This document shows, piece by piece, positions 46,173 through 53,560 of a stretch of DNA of 64,000 nt; position 1 is the first letter of the stretch, and each line of letters starts with the position of its first letter. The notes beneath the pieces were generated by a model. It saw nothing but the letters and a program-made list of their open reading frames with translations, made no database searches and was not told where the DNA came from. The stretch is from the NCBI RefSeq assembly GCF_041080655.1, contig NZ_CP163526.1:62001-126000 (forward strand), read 5' to 3'. Source of the DNA: Streptomyces sp. CG4 (GTDB lineage Bacteria; Actinomycetota; Actinomycetes; Streptomycetales; Streptomycetaceae). The translations under genes and the position numbers were made by a program.

Positions 46173-47096
46173 ATGGCAATGATCAGCGCCAACGGCGTCG
46201 AGTTGCACGTGGAGCGGATGCCGGCTCGGAACAGCCCCGGCACCGCGGCTCCGCCCACCGTGGTATTCGTCCACGGCATGCTCATCGACAGCCTCATCAG
46301 CTACTACTTCACCCTGGCAGCGGTGTTCGCCGCCGCGGGGCTCGACGTGATCATGTACGACCAGCGCGGGCACGGCCGCAGCGAGCGGCCGCCGAGCGGC
46401 TATCTGCTGGAGGATTCCCTCGGGGATCTCGACGCGCTGCTCGACGGCCTTCAGGTGACCGGGCCCGTGCACCTGGTCGGCTACTCCTACGGCGGCACCA
46501 TCGCGTTCGGCTATGCGGCGCTTCGGCCGGACCGCGTGGCCAGCGTCTCGATGATCGAGTCGGAGCCGGCGACCGAGGCCTGGTCCCGCAAGATGGCGGT
46601 CAACCTCGAACGGGCGGCGGCGGGGTTCGCCGAAGCAGCAGGCGACGAGGGACTGGCCGAGGAACACGGCCCGTTCGTGACCCGGCGGGTGCAGTCGGCC
46701 TCGCGGCTGTTGCACACCACGACCCTGGCCCGGGACATCCCTGCCAGCCGGGTGCTGGACGAGGACGAGATACGGTCGGTGCGCTGCCCGGTTCTGGCCG
46801 TCTACGGCAGCGAATCGGAACTCGCGGCCCAAGAGCCGTGGCTGAAGTCGCTGCTCACCGACTGCCGGACGGTCGTGGTGCCGAATCAGGAGCACTGGAT
46901 CCTGTTGGGCGCCACGCAGGTCGTGAGCGACCTGATCATGGCGTGGATCCTCAACCACGAAGCGGCGCACCGGCCCGACCGGAGCCCGCCTGCTCAGAGC
47001 TCACCTGCCCGGCCCCGGGAGGCCGCGACTCGGGACCCGGGGACTCAGGACACCAGGGCCCGGGAGGCCCGGACGGCGGAGGTGGAGCACCGATGA
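46173..47096 (+). CDS. alpha/beta hydrolase (thioesterase-like)
   Basis: 307 aa, ATG 4 bp after the ACP stop. The oxyanion region VVFVHGMLIDS, the strand IMYDQRGHGRSERP and the nucleophile elbow VGYSYGGTIAFGYA (Ser) give the classic fold. PVLAVYGSESELAA holds the likely acid, and NQEHWILL the catalytic His. The last 35 residues (after NHEAAHRPDR) are a Pro/Arg-rich unstructured tail. By position it most likely releases the acyl chain from a carrier protein or hydrolyses an ester of the final product; which of these cannot be told. Confidence 0.8.
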   Translation: MAMISANGVELHVERMPARNSPGTAAPPTVVFVHGMLIDSLISYYFTLAAVFAAAGLDVIMYDQRGHGRSERPPSGYLLEDSLGDLDALLDGLQVTGPVHLVGYSYGGTIAFGYAALRPDRVASVSMIESEPATEAWSRKMAVNLERAAAGFAEAAGDEGLAEEHGPFVTRRVQSASRLLHTTTLARDIPASRVLDEDEIRSVRCPVLAVYGSESELAAQEPWLKSLLTDCRTVVVPNQEHWILLGATQVVSDLIMAWILNHEAAHRPDRSPPAQSSPARPREAATRDPGTQDTRAREARTAEVEHR

Positions 47097-48301
47097 GCCG
47101 ATTCCTGTTCGTGGTGCCGCCCCTGGTAGGACACATCAACCCCACGGTCGGGGTCGCTGGGCAGCTGGTCCGGCGCGGTCACCAGGTGGCCTGGGCGGGA
47201 CTGCCGGAAATCGTGGGCCCGCTCGTAGGCGAGCGAGCAGCGGTGTTCCGCTGCGCCTCGCCGCCCCTGGACGACCCTGCTCTCCTGCGGCCGCACTCGC
47301 TCCGCGGACCGGCAGCGCTGAAGTTTCTGTGGGAGCGCTTTCTCGAGCCGCTGGCGAACGCCATGGCACCCGGTGTCCGGGCCGCCGTCGAGGAGTTCCG
47401 GCCCGATGTGCTGGTCGCCGACCAACAAGCCGTCGCCGGCGGGCTGGTGGCCGATCGGCTCGGTGTCGCCTGGGCCACCTCGGCGACCACGTCGGCGGGG
47501 TTCACCGCACTGGCCGGAATACCGAAGGTGGACACCTGGATCACCGAGCTGATCCAGGGTCTGCAGCAGCGGATCGGCGATCCGGACAGTACGGTGGACC
47601 CACGCCTGTCCGACCGGCTGGTGGTGACCTTCAGCACCGAGGCGCTGGCGGGCCCGGCCGGTTCCTTCGGCGAACAAGTGCAGTTCGTCGGCCCGTCGAT
47701 CGCCGCCCGGCCGTACACGTGCGACTTTCCCTGGCAGTGGCTGGACCCCGGGCGGGCCACCGTGCTGATCACACTCGGCACCGCCAACTCCGAGGTCGCC
47801 GCGCGCTTTCTGACCCAGTGCGCGGAGGCGGTGCGAGCCCGCGCGGACGGGCTGCGGGCCGTGGTCGTCGACCCGTCGGGAACCCTGCAGGAGAGCGACG
47901 ACCGGGTGCTGGTACGGCCGCGCGTCCCCCAACTGAAGCTGCTGGAACGGTGCGACGCCGTCATCTGCCACGGCGGGCACAACACCGTCTGCGAGGCGCT
48001 GTGGCACGGGCTGCCACTGGTGGTCGCGCCCATCCGGGACGATCAGCCCACCGTCGCCGCCCAGGTGGTCAACGCCGGTGCGGGCGTACGGGTCCGGTTC
48101 AACCGGGCGACCGCGGCCCACCTCGGGGCCGCCCTGGACGCCGTCCTCCACGAGCCGGGCTACCGGACCGCCGCCGCACGCGTGGGCCAGTCCTTCCGCG
48201 ATGCCGGCGGCGCAACCGCCGCGGCAACCCACCTGGAAGACCTCGCCGCCCGCGCCGGCCAACCAGAGCAGGACCAGCCTTCGCCGAAGGAGCCGTCGTG
48301 A
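47093..48301 (+). CDS. MGT-type (GT1) glycosyltransferase
   Basis: 402 aa, ATG overlapping the hydrolase stop (ATGA). The N-terminal acceptor domain starts MSRFLFVVPPLVGHINPTVG with the His of GHINP as likely general base. The C-terminal donor domain shows ATVLITLGTANSEVA and the sugar-nucleotide motif RCDAVICHGGHNTVCEALWH GLPLVV, then IRDDQPTVAAQVVNAGAGVR. The family transfers a sugar from UDP- or dTDP-sugars to lipid or polyketide hydroxyls or carboxyls. As the last gene of the operon, it probably glycosylates the acyl product. No sugar-biosynthesis genes are nearby, so a housekeeping sugar donor is likely. Confidence 0.85.
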   Translation: MSRFLFVVPPLVGHINPTVGVAGQLVRRGHQVAWAGLPEIVGPLVGERAAVFRCASPPLDDPALLRPHSLRGPAALKFLWERFLEPLANAMAPGVRAAVEEFRPDVLVADQQAVAGGLVADRLGVAWATSATTSAGFTALAGIPKVDTWITELIQGLQQRIGDPDSTVDPRLSDRLVVTFSTEALAGPAGSFGEQVQFVGPSIAARPYTCDFPWQWLDPGRATVLITLGTANSEVAARFLTQCAEAVRARADGLRAVVVDPSGTLQESDDRVLVRPRVPQLKLLERCDAVICHGGHNTVCEALWHGLPLVVAPIRDDQPTVAAQVVNAGAGVRVRFNRATAAHLGAALDAVLHEPGYRTAAARVGQSFRDAGGATAAATHLEDLAARAGQPEQDQPSPKEPS

Positions 48302-48357
48302 ACGGGCGGCGGGCGGTGCGCCCGGCAGGCAGTGAGAGACACACCAGCCATTACTAA

Positions 48358-49165
48358 GACGGTGTCCTATGTGGTGAGGCGGACGAGGCGCTTGTAGCAG
48401 CACATGGCTTCGGGGTGCGGGCGGTGGCGATTGCCGGGTGGTCGTTCGGTGCGGGGTCTCCAAGGTCTTCCCGGTCGTGGGTAAGGCCTTCCGGGTCGTG
48501 GGTGGTCGGGGCGGTCGCGTGGGTCAGATGACCATGCGCCGTCCGGTCGCCGCCCATAGGCCGGCGAAGTCGCCCTGCCAGCGACGGTGTTGGGGCGGGT
48601 GGGGGATGAGGAGGCGAGCGCCGGTGGCGATACGGGGCGGGCCACCATGCCGGAACACGTCCAGGTCATCGATGCTGTCCCGGCGGTCATGCCGCCCGAT
48701 GAAACAGGCCCTCGGCTTGAACCGTCCTATGCTCCGCGCCCCCGAGTCAGCAGCCGACCGCCGGACATGGTTGATCAAGTCGAAGCGCAGCCACCGGCTA
48801 CGGCGTGGGCACCATGCTCAGACAACCCGAGACGATCCTCGACCACGACCGGCTCAGAGATTAAAAACAGGCTTGTCCACGCAAGGCGCTGCTTCCTCTT
48901 GCGTATCAGAAGTCACACGGATGTGTTTGCATCACAGGCCCCACGTCAGGGGCTGACGTTTTGCCGTACGACCGGTTTGCGAAGCGACCCCTCGCATATC
49001 GGCAAGCTGGCGGATATTCACGGGCCCGGCCGAGCCACAAGCTGGTCTCAGTTCGCAGGAACGCACCCAAAGCGCACCAAGCGCTCGGCACCTGTGAGCC
49101 CACTAATGGCCCTGTTTCGCATGGGCCGACCCCCACGACGTCCCCCGCCGGAGATCCCCTTTCCC
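48358..49165. other. gene-free stretch with transposase scraps
   Basis: About 800 bp separating the two biosynthetic loci. A plus-strand scrap near 48,690-48,790 reads KQALGLNRPMLRAPESAA, then DRRTWLI. It resembles the C-terminal part of an actinomycete transposase (compare xLGxxRPxLRxPEAADRWTWL) but is short and degraded. The rest has no convincing frame. The last 200 bp probably carry the promoter of the transglycosylase gene; I looked for a ydaO (c-di-AMP) riboswitch there and did not find its conserved blocks. Confidence 0.45.
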
Positions 49166-49690
49166 ATGACCATGACCACCCGCACCCGCATCGCCCGCCT
49201 GCGCACCCTCGCCCTCACCGGCATCGCTACCACCGGCACCGCAGCCGCCGCCCTCACCCTGATGCCGACGACCGCACAGGCCGCTGAAGCAACGCAGGTG
49301 CACGCCTCCCCCGCAGTCACATCCTCCGGCAACGACAGCCACACCACCTCCCAGCAGAAGACCGGCTACGCCGACAACCTCGACGGCTGGATCAAGCACG
49401 CTCTGCAGATCATGAAGGCCAAGGGCATCCCCGGCAGCTACGAAAGCCTCAAGCGCAACATCATGCGCGAGTCCGGCGGCGACCCCAACGCCCAGAACAA
49501 CGGGGACGTCAATGCCCACAACGGGACCCCGTCCAAGGGCCTCCTCCAGGTCATCGACCCCACCTTCCACGCCTACCACGTCACCGGCACTGCCGACAGC
49601 ATCACCGACCCGATAGCCAACATCACCGCAGCGGCCAACTACGCCGCCCACCGCTACGGTTCCATCGACAAGGTGGACTCCGCCTACTGA
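49166..49690 (+). CDS. secreted lytic transglycosylase (SLT domain)
   Basis: 174 aa from the ATG at 49166 (an alternative ATG lies two codons on). It has a signal peptide (MTMTTRTRIARLRTLALTGI to TTAQAAEA). After a polar linker, the SLT domain has LKRNIMRESGGDPNAQNNGD, with the catalytic Glu in RESGG, then PSKGLLQVIDPTFHAYHV and PIANITAAANYAAHRYGSI. Such proteins cut peptidoglycan during growth or spore germination. The domain is complete but minimal, with no LysM or other wall-binding module. Confidence 0.85.
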   Translation: MTMTTRTRIARLRTLALTGIATTGTAAAALTLMPTTAQAAEATQVHASPAVTSSGNDSHTTSQQKTGYADNLDGWIKHALQIMKAKGIPGSYESLKRNIMRESGGDPNAQNNGDVNAHNGTPSKGLLQVIDPTFHAYHVTGTADSITDPIANITAAANYAAHRYGSIDKVDSAY

Positions 49691-50044
49691 CCCCAGGCGG
49701 AGGCCGATAGCCGTAGGCGGGCACGTCCCCCGGCATTTCGAAATGTCCGTTGGCATCGAGGTCCGCGAGGCAAAGTGCGGGGTATCCGATGGCGACCAAA
49801 AGCTGCCCCAGCAGTGCGCACCCCCTGACGCCGCGAACATTGCGACGGCGCAGGCGGAATCCGGCCACAGCCTCGCCTTGGTCCAGGCCCTGAGCCACAC
49901 CTGTCGGATCGGAATGGTGTGTGCCCCCGGCGGTAAGCGGTGCCGCATGTCGAGATCACCGCTGACGTCCAGGCGCCCCACCTCGGCCGAGAGGTCGGCG
50001 TACCACGACAGTAAATTACCCCCAGAGAAACCGAGCGCACAGCC
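49691..50044. promoter_or_regulatory. upstream region of the lanthipeptide operon
   Basis: About 350 bp without a convincing gene. Near the synthetase start it turns AT-richer (GACAGTAAATTACCCCCAGA), a plausible promoter and leader area for the operon. No operator repeat or regulator gene is present next to it, so regulation must come from elsewhere. Confidence 0.45.
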
Positions 50045-52591
50045 ATGCAAGCTGCCCGTTATGCCGAGTACGCCCAGCAGGGCAACCCTTTCTATGACCA
50101 GCCGGTCAGCCACCACGCCACGCGTTCCTACGAGCACCTGGTGACCGTTCCCGAAGGCTGGGAGAAGCGCGCGCTGGACCAGTGGACGGTTTTCCGGCCT
50201 CCCGGTGCGACTCTGCCTCCACAGGGCTGGAAGATCCATGTATCCGCGACCCATGCGAACGCGGAACGAGTCCTGAAGGCGACCACAGAATACTGCACTG
50301 CCGAGCAGATCGCCTTCAAATTCCTTTCCGGGCCCGCTAGCCTCCACCAGCAGAATCATAAATACGCCAACCGCGGCTCCAGCGGAAAATTCATTGCCAT
50401 CTACCCTGCAGGCGAGGACCAGCTCCGCAGAACACTGGAGAAACTGGGAGATATTCTCGACGGCGAAAATGGGCCGTATATTCTCAGTGATCTGCGCTGG
50501 CGGAATGGTCCGCTGTTTGTGCGGTACGGAGGATTCGCGGAGCGCTACGTCGCCGACGCCGCCGGAAAGCCGGTGCTGGCGGTCGAGAATCCCGAGGGTG
50601 AACTGGTCCCGGACGAGCGCGAGCCCGTCTTCGCGCCCCCGCCCTGGGTAGACGTGCCGGATTTCCTCCTGGACCAGCTGCCGAACGCCGGGGCGGTGGC
50701 GGAGTTCCCCTATCGGCCGGAGGCCGCGCTGCACTTCTCCAACGGCGGCGGTGTCTATCGCGCAACGGAGACCGGCACCGGCCGTACGGTCGCGCTGAAG
50801 GAGGCCCGCCCCCACGCGGGGCTCGACATGCTGGGAGTCGAGGCGATCACCCGCCTCCGGCACGAGGCCGATGTCCTGCAGTGCCTGTCCGGACTGCCCT
50901 GCGTGCCCCAATACCACGACTACCTGGCTTGGTGGGAGCACCACTTCATGGTCAGCGAGTTCATCGAGGGCTCCACGCTGTGGAAGGAAATGATCACCCG
51001 TACTCCGCTGCTTGGTCTGGACGGTGCGTCCGGGCGCGGAAAGGAGTACACCACCTGGGCCCTGTCCGTGTACGAGCAGCTCGAACGCGGTCTGGATGAC
51101 ATTCACTCCCGTGGGGTGGTGCTGGGGGACGTCCATCCGCACAACATCATGGTGCGGCCCGACGGCCGCGTGGTCTTCATCGACTTCGAGTTCGCCGGCA
51201 TCGACGACCCGCACCACCGCCCGGCCCAAGGCGCGCCGGGCTTCTACCCTCCCCCGCACCTGACCGGCGTCGCCGTCGACGACTGGCTGCTGGCTTGCCT
51301 CGGGCTGCACCTGTTCTACCCCCTGACGTCCCTGCTGGACCTCTCCCGTGCCAAGGCGCTGCAGCTGGCTCGGGCCATCCAGGACCGCTTCCCGGTGCCC
51401 GACGACTACGTCGAACGGCTGACGCGGAAGCTCGGCCAGGGCATCACGGAAGGCGGCACCGACACGTACGCTGCCTGGGGCAGGGACTTCTCCAGGGCGA
51501 CACCGTCGATAGCCGACGGCATCCTCGCCAGCGCCACTCCGGGGCGCGCCGACCGGCTCTTCCCCGGTGACATCGAGCAGTTCACCACTGGAGGGCTCAA
51601 CGTGGCCCACGGCGCGGCCGGTGTGCTCTACGCACTGGCGCAGACCGGCCACGGCCGTCATGAGGAACACGAGCGGTGGCTGATCAGCCACGCGCGTGAC
51701 GCCGTGGAGCCGCAACTTGGCTTCTACGACGGGCTGCACGGCATCGCATACGTACTCGACCGCCTCGGTCACGAGGACGAGGCGCTGTCCGTGCTGGACA
51801 AAACCCTGCACACGCCGGTCCGCCGCCCCAGTATCGACCTGCGCGGCGGCCTGTCCGGCATCGGCCTGAACCTGCTGCACTTCGCGCAGCGCACCACTGA
51901 CAGGGTGCTGCACCAGCATGCGGTCCGCGTGGCGGAGCATCTGGCATCCGTGCTGCCCGACACCCCTCCGGACGCGACGCGGCTGCTCGGTCAGGCAGGG
52001 CTGATGCGCGGCTGGAGCGGCCCCGCGCTGCTGTTCCTGCGCTTGTACGAGGCGACGGATGACCGCGGTTACGTCGACCTCGCGGCCCGCGCCCTGCGTA
52101 TGGACCTCGCCGGGTGTGCCCGTACGCCTCACGGAACCCTCGAAGTGGACGAAGGCTTCAGGACCTTGCCGTATCTGGCTGGTGGCAGTGCCGGCATCGG
52201 TCTGGTCCTCCAGGACTACCTGACCCACGAGGACGACGAAGAATTCCGTGTTGCGCTGGGGCAGATCCTCAAGGCCGCGCACTACGACTTCTACATCCAG
52301 CCGAACTTGTTCAACGGAGCTGCCGGAATCCTCTTCCTGCTGGCACGCGAACGCGCCAGGAAGGCGACCACCGCGCACGACGGCGCCATCGACCGCTTGC
52401 TGCGGCTGCTCGTCCTCCAGGCCATCCCCTACGAGAGCCACATCGCCTTCCCAGGCGAGCAGTTGCTGCGGCTCTCCACCGATCTCGCTACTGGATCCGC
52501 CGGCGTACTGCTGGGCATCGACGCCGCCCGCACGGGCCGTCCCGCCCTGCCGTTCCTGCCGCCCCCGGTCAGCGCTCAGACCTCCGGCTGA
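50045..52591 (+). CDS. lanKC: class III lanthipeptide synthetase (LanKC)
   Basis: 848 aa. The N-terminal phosphoserine-lyase domain (about 1-205) opens MQAARYAEYAQQGNPFYDQP and includes FKFLSGPASLHQQNHKYANR. The kinase domain (about 225-500) has VALKEARPHAGLD (ATP-binding Lys), VVLGDVHPHNIMVRPDGRVV (catalytic Asp) and VVFIDFEFAGID, with DFE in place of DFG. The C-terminal cyclase-like domain (about 515-840; HGAAGVLYALAQTG, FYDGLHGIAYVLDRLG, GAAGILFLLARERARK) lacks the Cys/His zinc ligands of class I/II/IV cyclases, which defines class III. It phosphorylates Ser, eliminates phosphate and forms lanthionine or labionin rings on the four peptides encoded next. Confidence 0.9.
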   Translation: MQAARYAEYAQQGNPFYDQPVSHHATRSYEHLVTVPEGWEKRALDQWTVFRPPGATLPPQGWKIHVSATHANAERVLKATTEYCTAEQIAFKFLSGPASLHQQNHKYANRGSSGKFIAIYPAGEDQLRRTLEKLGDILDGENGPYILSDLRWRNGPLFVRYGGFAERYVADAAGKPVLAVENPEGELVPDEREPVFAPPPWVDVPDFLLDQLPNAGAVAEFPYRPEAALHFSNGGGVYRATETGTGRTVALKEARPHAGLDMLGVEAITRLRHEADVLQCLSGLPCVPQYHDYLAWWEHHFMVSEFIEGSTLWKEMITRTPLLGLDGASGRGKEYTTWALSVYEQLERGLDDIHSRGVVLGDVHPHNIMVRPDGRVVFIDFEFAGIDDPHHRPAQGAPGFYPPPHLTGVAVDDWLLACLGLHLFYPLTSLLDLSRAKALQLARAIQDRFPVPDDYVERLTRKLGQGITEGGTDTYAAWGRDFSRATPSIADGILASATPGRADRLFPGDIEQFTTGGLNVAHGAAGVLYALAQTGHGRHEEHERWLISHARDAVEPQLGFYDGLHGIAYVLDRLGHEDEALSVLDKTLHTPVRRPSIDLRGGLSGIGLNLLHFAQRTTDRVLHQHAVRVAEHLASVLPDTPPDATRLLGQAGLMRGWSGPALLFLRLYEATDDRGYVDLAARALRMDLAGCARTPHGTLEVDEGFRTLPYLAGGSAGIGLVLQDYLTHEDDEEFRVALGQILKAAHYDFYIQPNLFNGAAGILFLLARERARKATTAHDGAIDRLLRLLVLQAIPYESHIAFPGEQLLRLSTDLATGSAGVLLGIDAARTGRPALPFLPPPVSAQTSG

Positions 52592-52637
52592 GAAGCCGGA
52601 GTACCACCCACCCAACACCCAACAAAGGAGAAGAAAC

Positions 52638-52754
52638 ATGACCATCCTGAACCTGCAGGCCCTGCCGGCTGCCAACACCGAGGACACCCCCGCCGGCGCC
52701 GGCAGCAACATCAGCGCCGCCTGCGGCAGCTTCTTCAGCACCAACTGCTTCTAG
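52638..52754 (+). CDS. lanA1: class III lanthipeptide precursor 1
   Basis: 38 aa with a strong AAAGGAG site. The leader begins MTILNLQALP, whose ILNLQ matches the hydrophobic recognition motif of class III leaders. The core is SNISAACGSFFSTNCF: two Ser-x-x-Ser-x-x-Cys units (S23, S26, C29 and S31, S34, C37) that can each become a labionin or lanthionine ring. Pro18 lies just before the core (TPAGAG), a site the operon's prolyl oligopeptidase could cut. It starts 46 bp after the synthetase gene. Confidence 0.9.
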   Translation: MTILNLQALPAANTEDTPAGAGSNISAACGSFFSTNCF

Positions 52755-52775
52755 TCGCCAACACACACCCACCAC

Positions 52776-52805
52776 GGGCGGGCGGCCCCACACCGCCGCC
52801 CGCCC
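52776..52805. terminator. hairpin in spacer 1
   Basis: GGGCGGGCGG and CCGCCCGCCC form a 10-bp GC stem with a 10-nt loop, followed by a run of C and then AAAGGA before the next start. It may stabilise the precursor mRNA 3' end or attenuate read-through. Confidence 0.65.
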
Positions 52806-52826
52806 CCCCCATGAAAGGAACCCACC

Positions 52827-52943
52827 ATGACCATCCTGAACCTGCAGACCCTGCCGGCCGCCAACACCGAGGACACCCCCGCCGGCGCCGGCAGCAACAT
52901 CAGCGCCGCCTGCGGCAGCTTCTTCAGCACCAACTGCTTCTAG
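52827..52943 (+). CDS. lanA2: class III lanthipeptide precursor 2
   Basis: 38 aa, ribosome site AAAGGA. It is identical to precursor 1 except Thr8 for Ala8 in the leader (MTILNLQTLP). The core SNISAACGSFFSTNCF is unchanged, so both genes yield the same mature peptide; the duplication raises dosage or is too recent to have diverged. The stop is followed by a second copy of the spacer hairpin. Confidence 0.9.
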   Translation: MTILNLQTLPAANTEDTPAGAGSNISAACGSFFSTNCF

Positions 52944-52964
52944 TCGCCAACACACACCCACCAC

Positions 52965-52994
52965 GGGCGGGCGGCCCCACACCGCCGCCCGCCC
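52965..52994. terminator. hairpin in spacer 2
   Basis: Second copy of the 10-bp GC stem-loop of spacer 1, exactly 189 bp downstream, between precursors 2 and 3. Confidence 0.65.
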
Positions 52995-53015
52995 CCCCCA
53001 TGAAAGGAACCCACC

Positions 53016-53126
53016 ATGACCATCCTGAACCTGCAGACCCTGCCGGCTCCCGAGACCGACGCACTGCCGGGGGGCGGCAGCACCCAGAGCTGGATCTGCG
53101 GCAGTTCGATCAGCACCAACTGCTGA
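53016..53126 (+). CDS. lanA3: class III lanthipeptide precursor 3
   Basis: 36 aa, AAAGGA upstream. The leader MTILNLQTLPAPETDALP keeps the ILNLQ motif and Pro18, but the rest has diverged. The core GGGSTQSWICGSSISTNC again has two Ser-x-x-Ser-x-x-Cys units (S22, S25, C28 and S30 or S31 with S33, C36) and adds Trp-Ile before the first Cys. It would give a second, different lanthipeptide of the same ring plan. Confidence 0.9.
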   Translation: MTILNLQTLPAPETDALPGGGSTQSWICGSSISTNC

Positions 53127-53166
53127 CTGGCCGAACCAGCCCCCTATCCCAGAAAGACAGAGAGAC

Positions 53167-53277
53167 ATGACCGTACTTCAGCTGCAGAACCTGACCGTTT
53201 CACAAGAGGAGCAGGCACCGGCGACCAGCAGCAACAGCTACATCTGCTTCACCAGCTACTGGAGCAACAACTGCTGA
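53167..53277 (+). CDS. lanA4: class III lanthipeptide precursor 4
   Basis: 36 aa after CAGAAAGACAGAGAC. The leader MTVLQLQNLTVSQEEQAP has VLQLQ in place of ILNLQ and keeps Pro18. The core ATSSNSYICFTSYWSNNC has S21, S24, C27 and S30, S33, C36 in the same pattern, with aromatic residues (Tyr, Phe, Tyr, Trp) in the rings. It is the most divergent of the four peptides and lacks the duplicated spacer. A strong hairpin follows at 53291. Confidence 0.88.
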   Translation: MTVLQLQNLTVSQEEQAPATSSNSYICFTSYWSNNC

Positions 53278-53290
53278 TCGCCCCTGCAAG

Positions 53291-53320
53291 GTCGGGGCGC
53301 CGCGCTCGCGGTGCCCCGAC
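53291..53320. terminator. strong hairpin after the precursor genes
   Basis: Arms GTCGGGGCGCCGCG (53291-53304) and CGCGGTGCCCCGAC (53307-53320) pair over 14 bp with one G-U. The hairpin separates the abundant short precursor messages from the transporter and protease genes, a usual place for partial termination. Confidence 0.75.
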
Positions 53321-53353
53321 GAACAGCCCCGACGCCGCATGAGGAGCCTTTCC

Positions 53354-53485
53354 ATGCCCGTTCCCGAACTGCCCAGCCATCCCGCCTGTCACGAAGTCCC
53401 CGAGGATTCCACCGAAGGCACCCGGCCCCGTCCGGGCTGCTTGCCCGCGCCCCCTCAGCCTGACAAGCCGCTCCTGCCGCGCTGA
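53354..53485 (+). CDS. 43-aa ORF with strong ribosome site between precursors and exporters
   Basis: MPVPELPSHPACHEVPEDST, then a Pro-rich tail ending PQPDKPLLPR. GAGGAG sits 8 nt upstream of the ATG, better than many real genes here. It has two Cys but only one Ser near the start, and no Ser-x-x-Ser-x-x-Cys unit, so it is not an obvious precursor. It could be a degenerate precursor, a leader ORF for the exporter genes, or noise. Confidence 0.4.
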   Translation: MPVPELPSHPACHEVPEDSTEGTRPRPGCLPAPPQPDKPLLPR

Positions 53486-53560
53486 CCCCTGACACTCCGC
53501 CCTCGGGCGCCGTCCCTAACGGGGCGCCGCCCGCCCACAGCACCCGAGAAAGTGCCCCTC

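Larger units (their letters stand above)
52638..53015 (+). repeat. tandem duplication of precursor gene plus spacer (2 x 189 bp)
   Basis: 52638-52826 and 52827-53015 are nearly identical, including the noncoding spacer with its hairpin and run of C. Within the coding part the visible protein change is Ala8 to Thr. The near-identity of noncoding DNA shows a recent duplication or ongoing gene conversion. Confidence 0.9.

Noticed and set aside
48298..48357. 19-codon ORF overlapping the glycosyltransferase stop (GTGA)
   Set aside because: Too short, ends immediately, no conserved feature; probably chance.
48900..49165. Possible ydaO (c-di-AMP) riboswitch before the transglycosylase gene
   Set aside because: Such genes often have one in Streptomyces, but the conserved GGGGAACC-like and GCAGCC-like blocks are not there.
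49700..49960. Minus-strand frame reading PPGAHTIPIRQVWLRAW before the lanthipeptide operon
   Set aside because: Partly protein-like, but no start, no family and mixed codon bias; not enough to call a gene.
49103..52744. 1213-aa open frame on the minus strand across the LanKC gene
   Set aside because: It is antisense to a clear LanKC and the first precursor, with the mirrored codon bias expected of a shadow frame and no domain.
52776..52994. Repeats around the precursors as a CRISPR-like array
   Set aside because: Only two 189-bp units, explained by precursor gene duplication; no spacers or cas genes.
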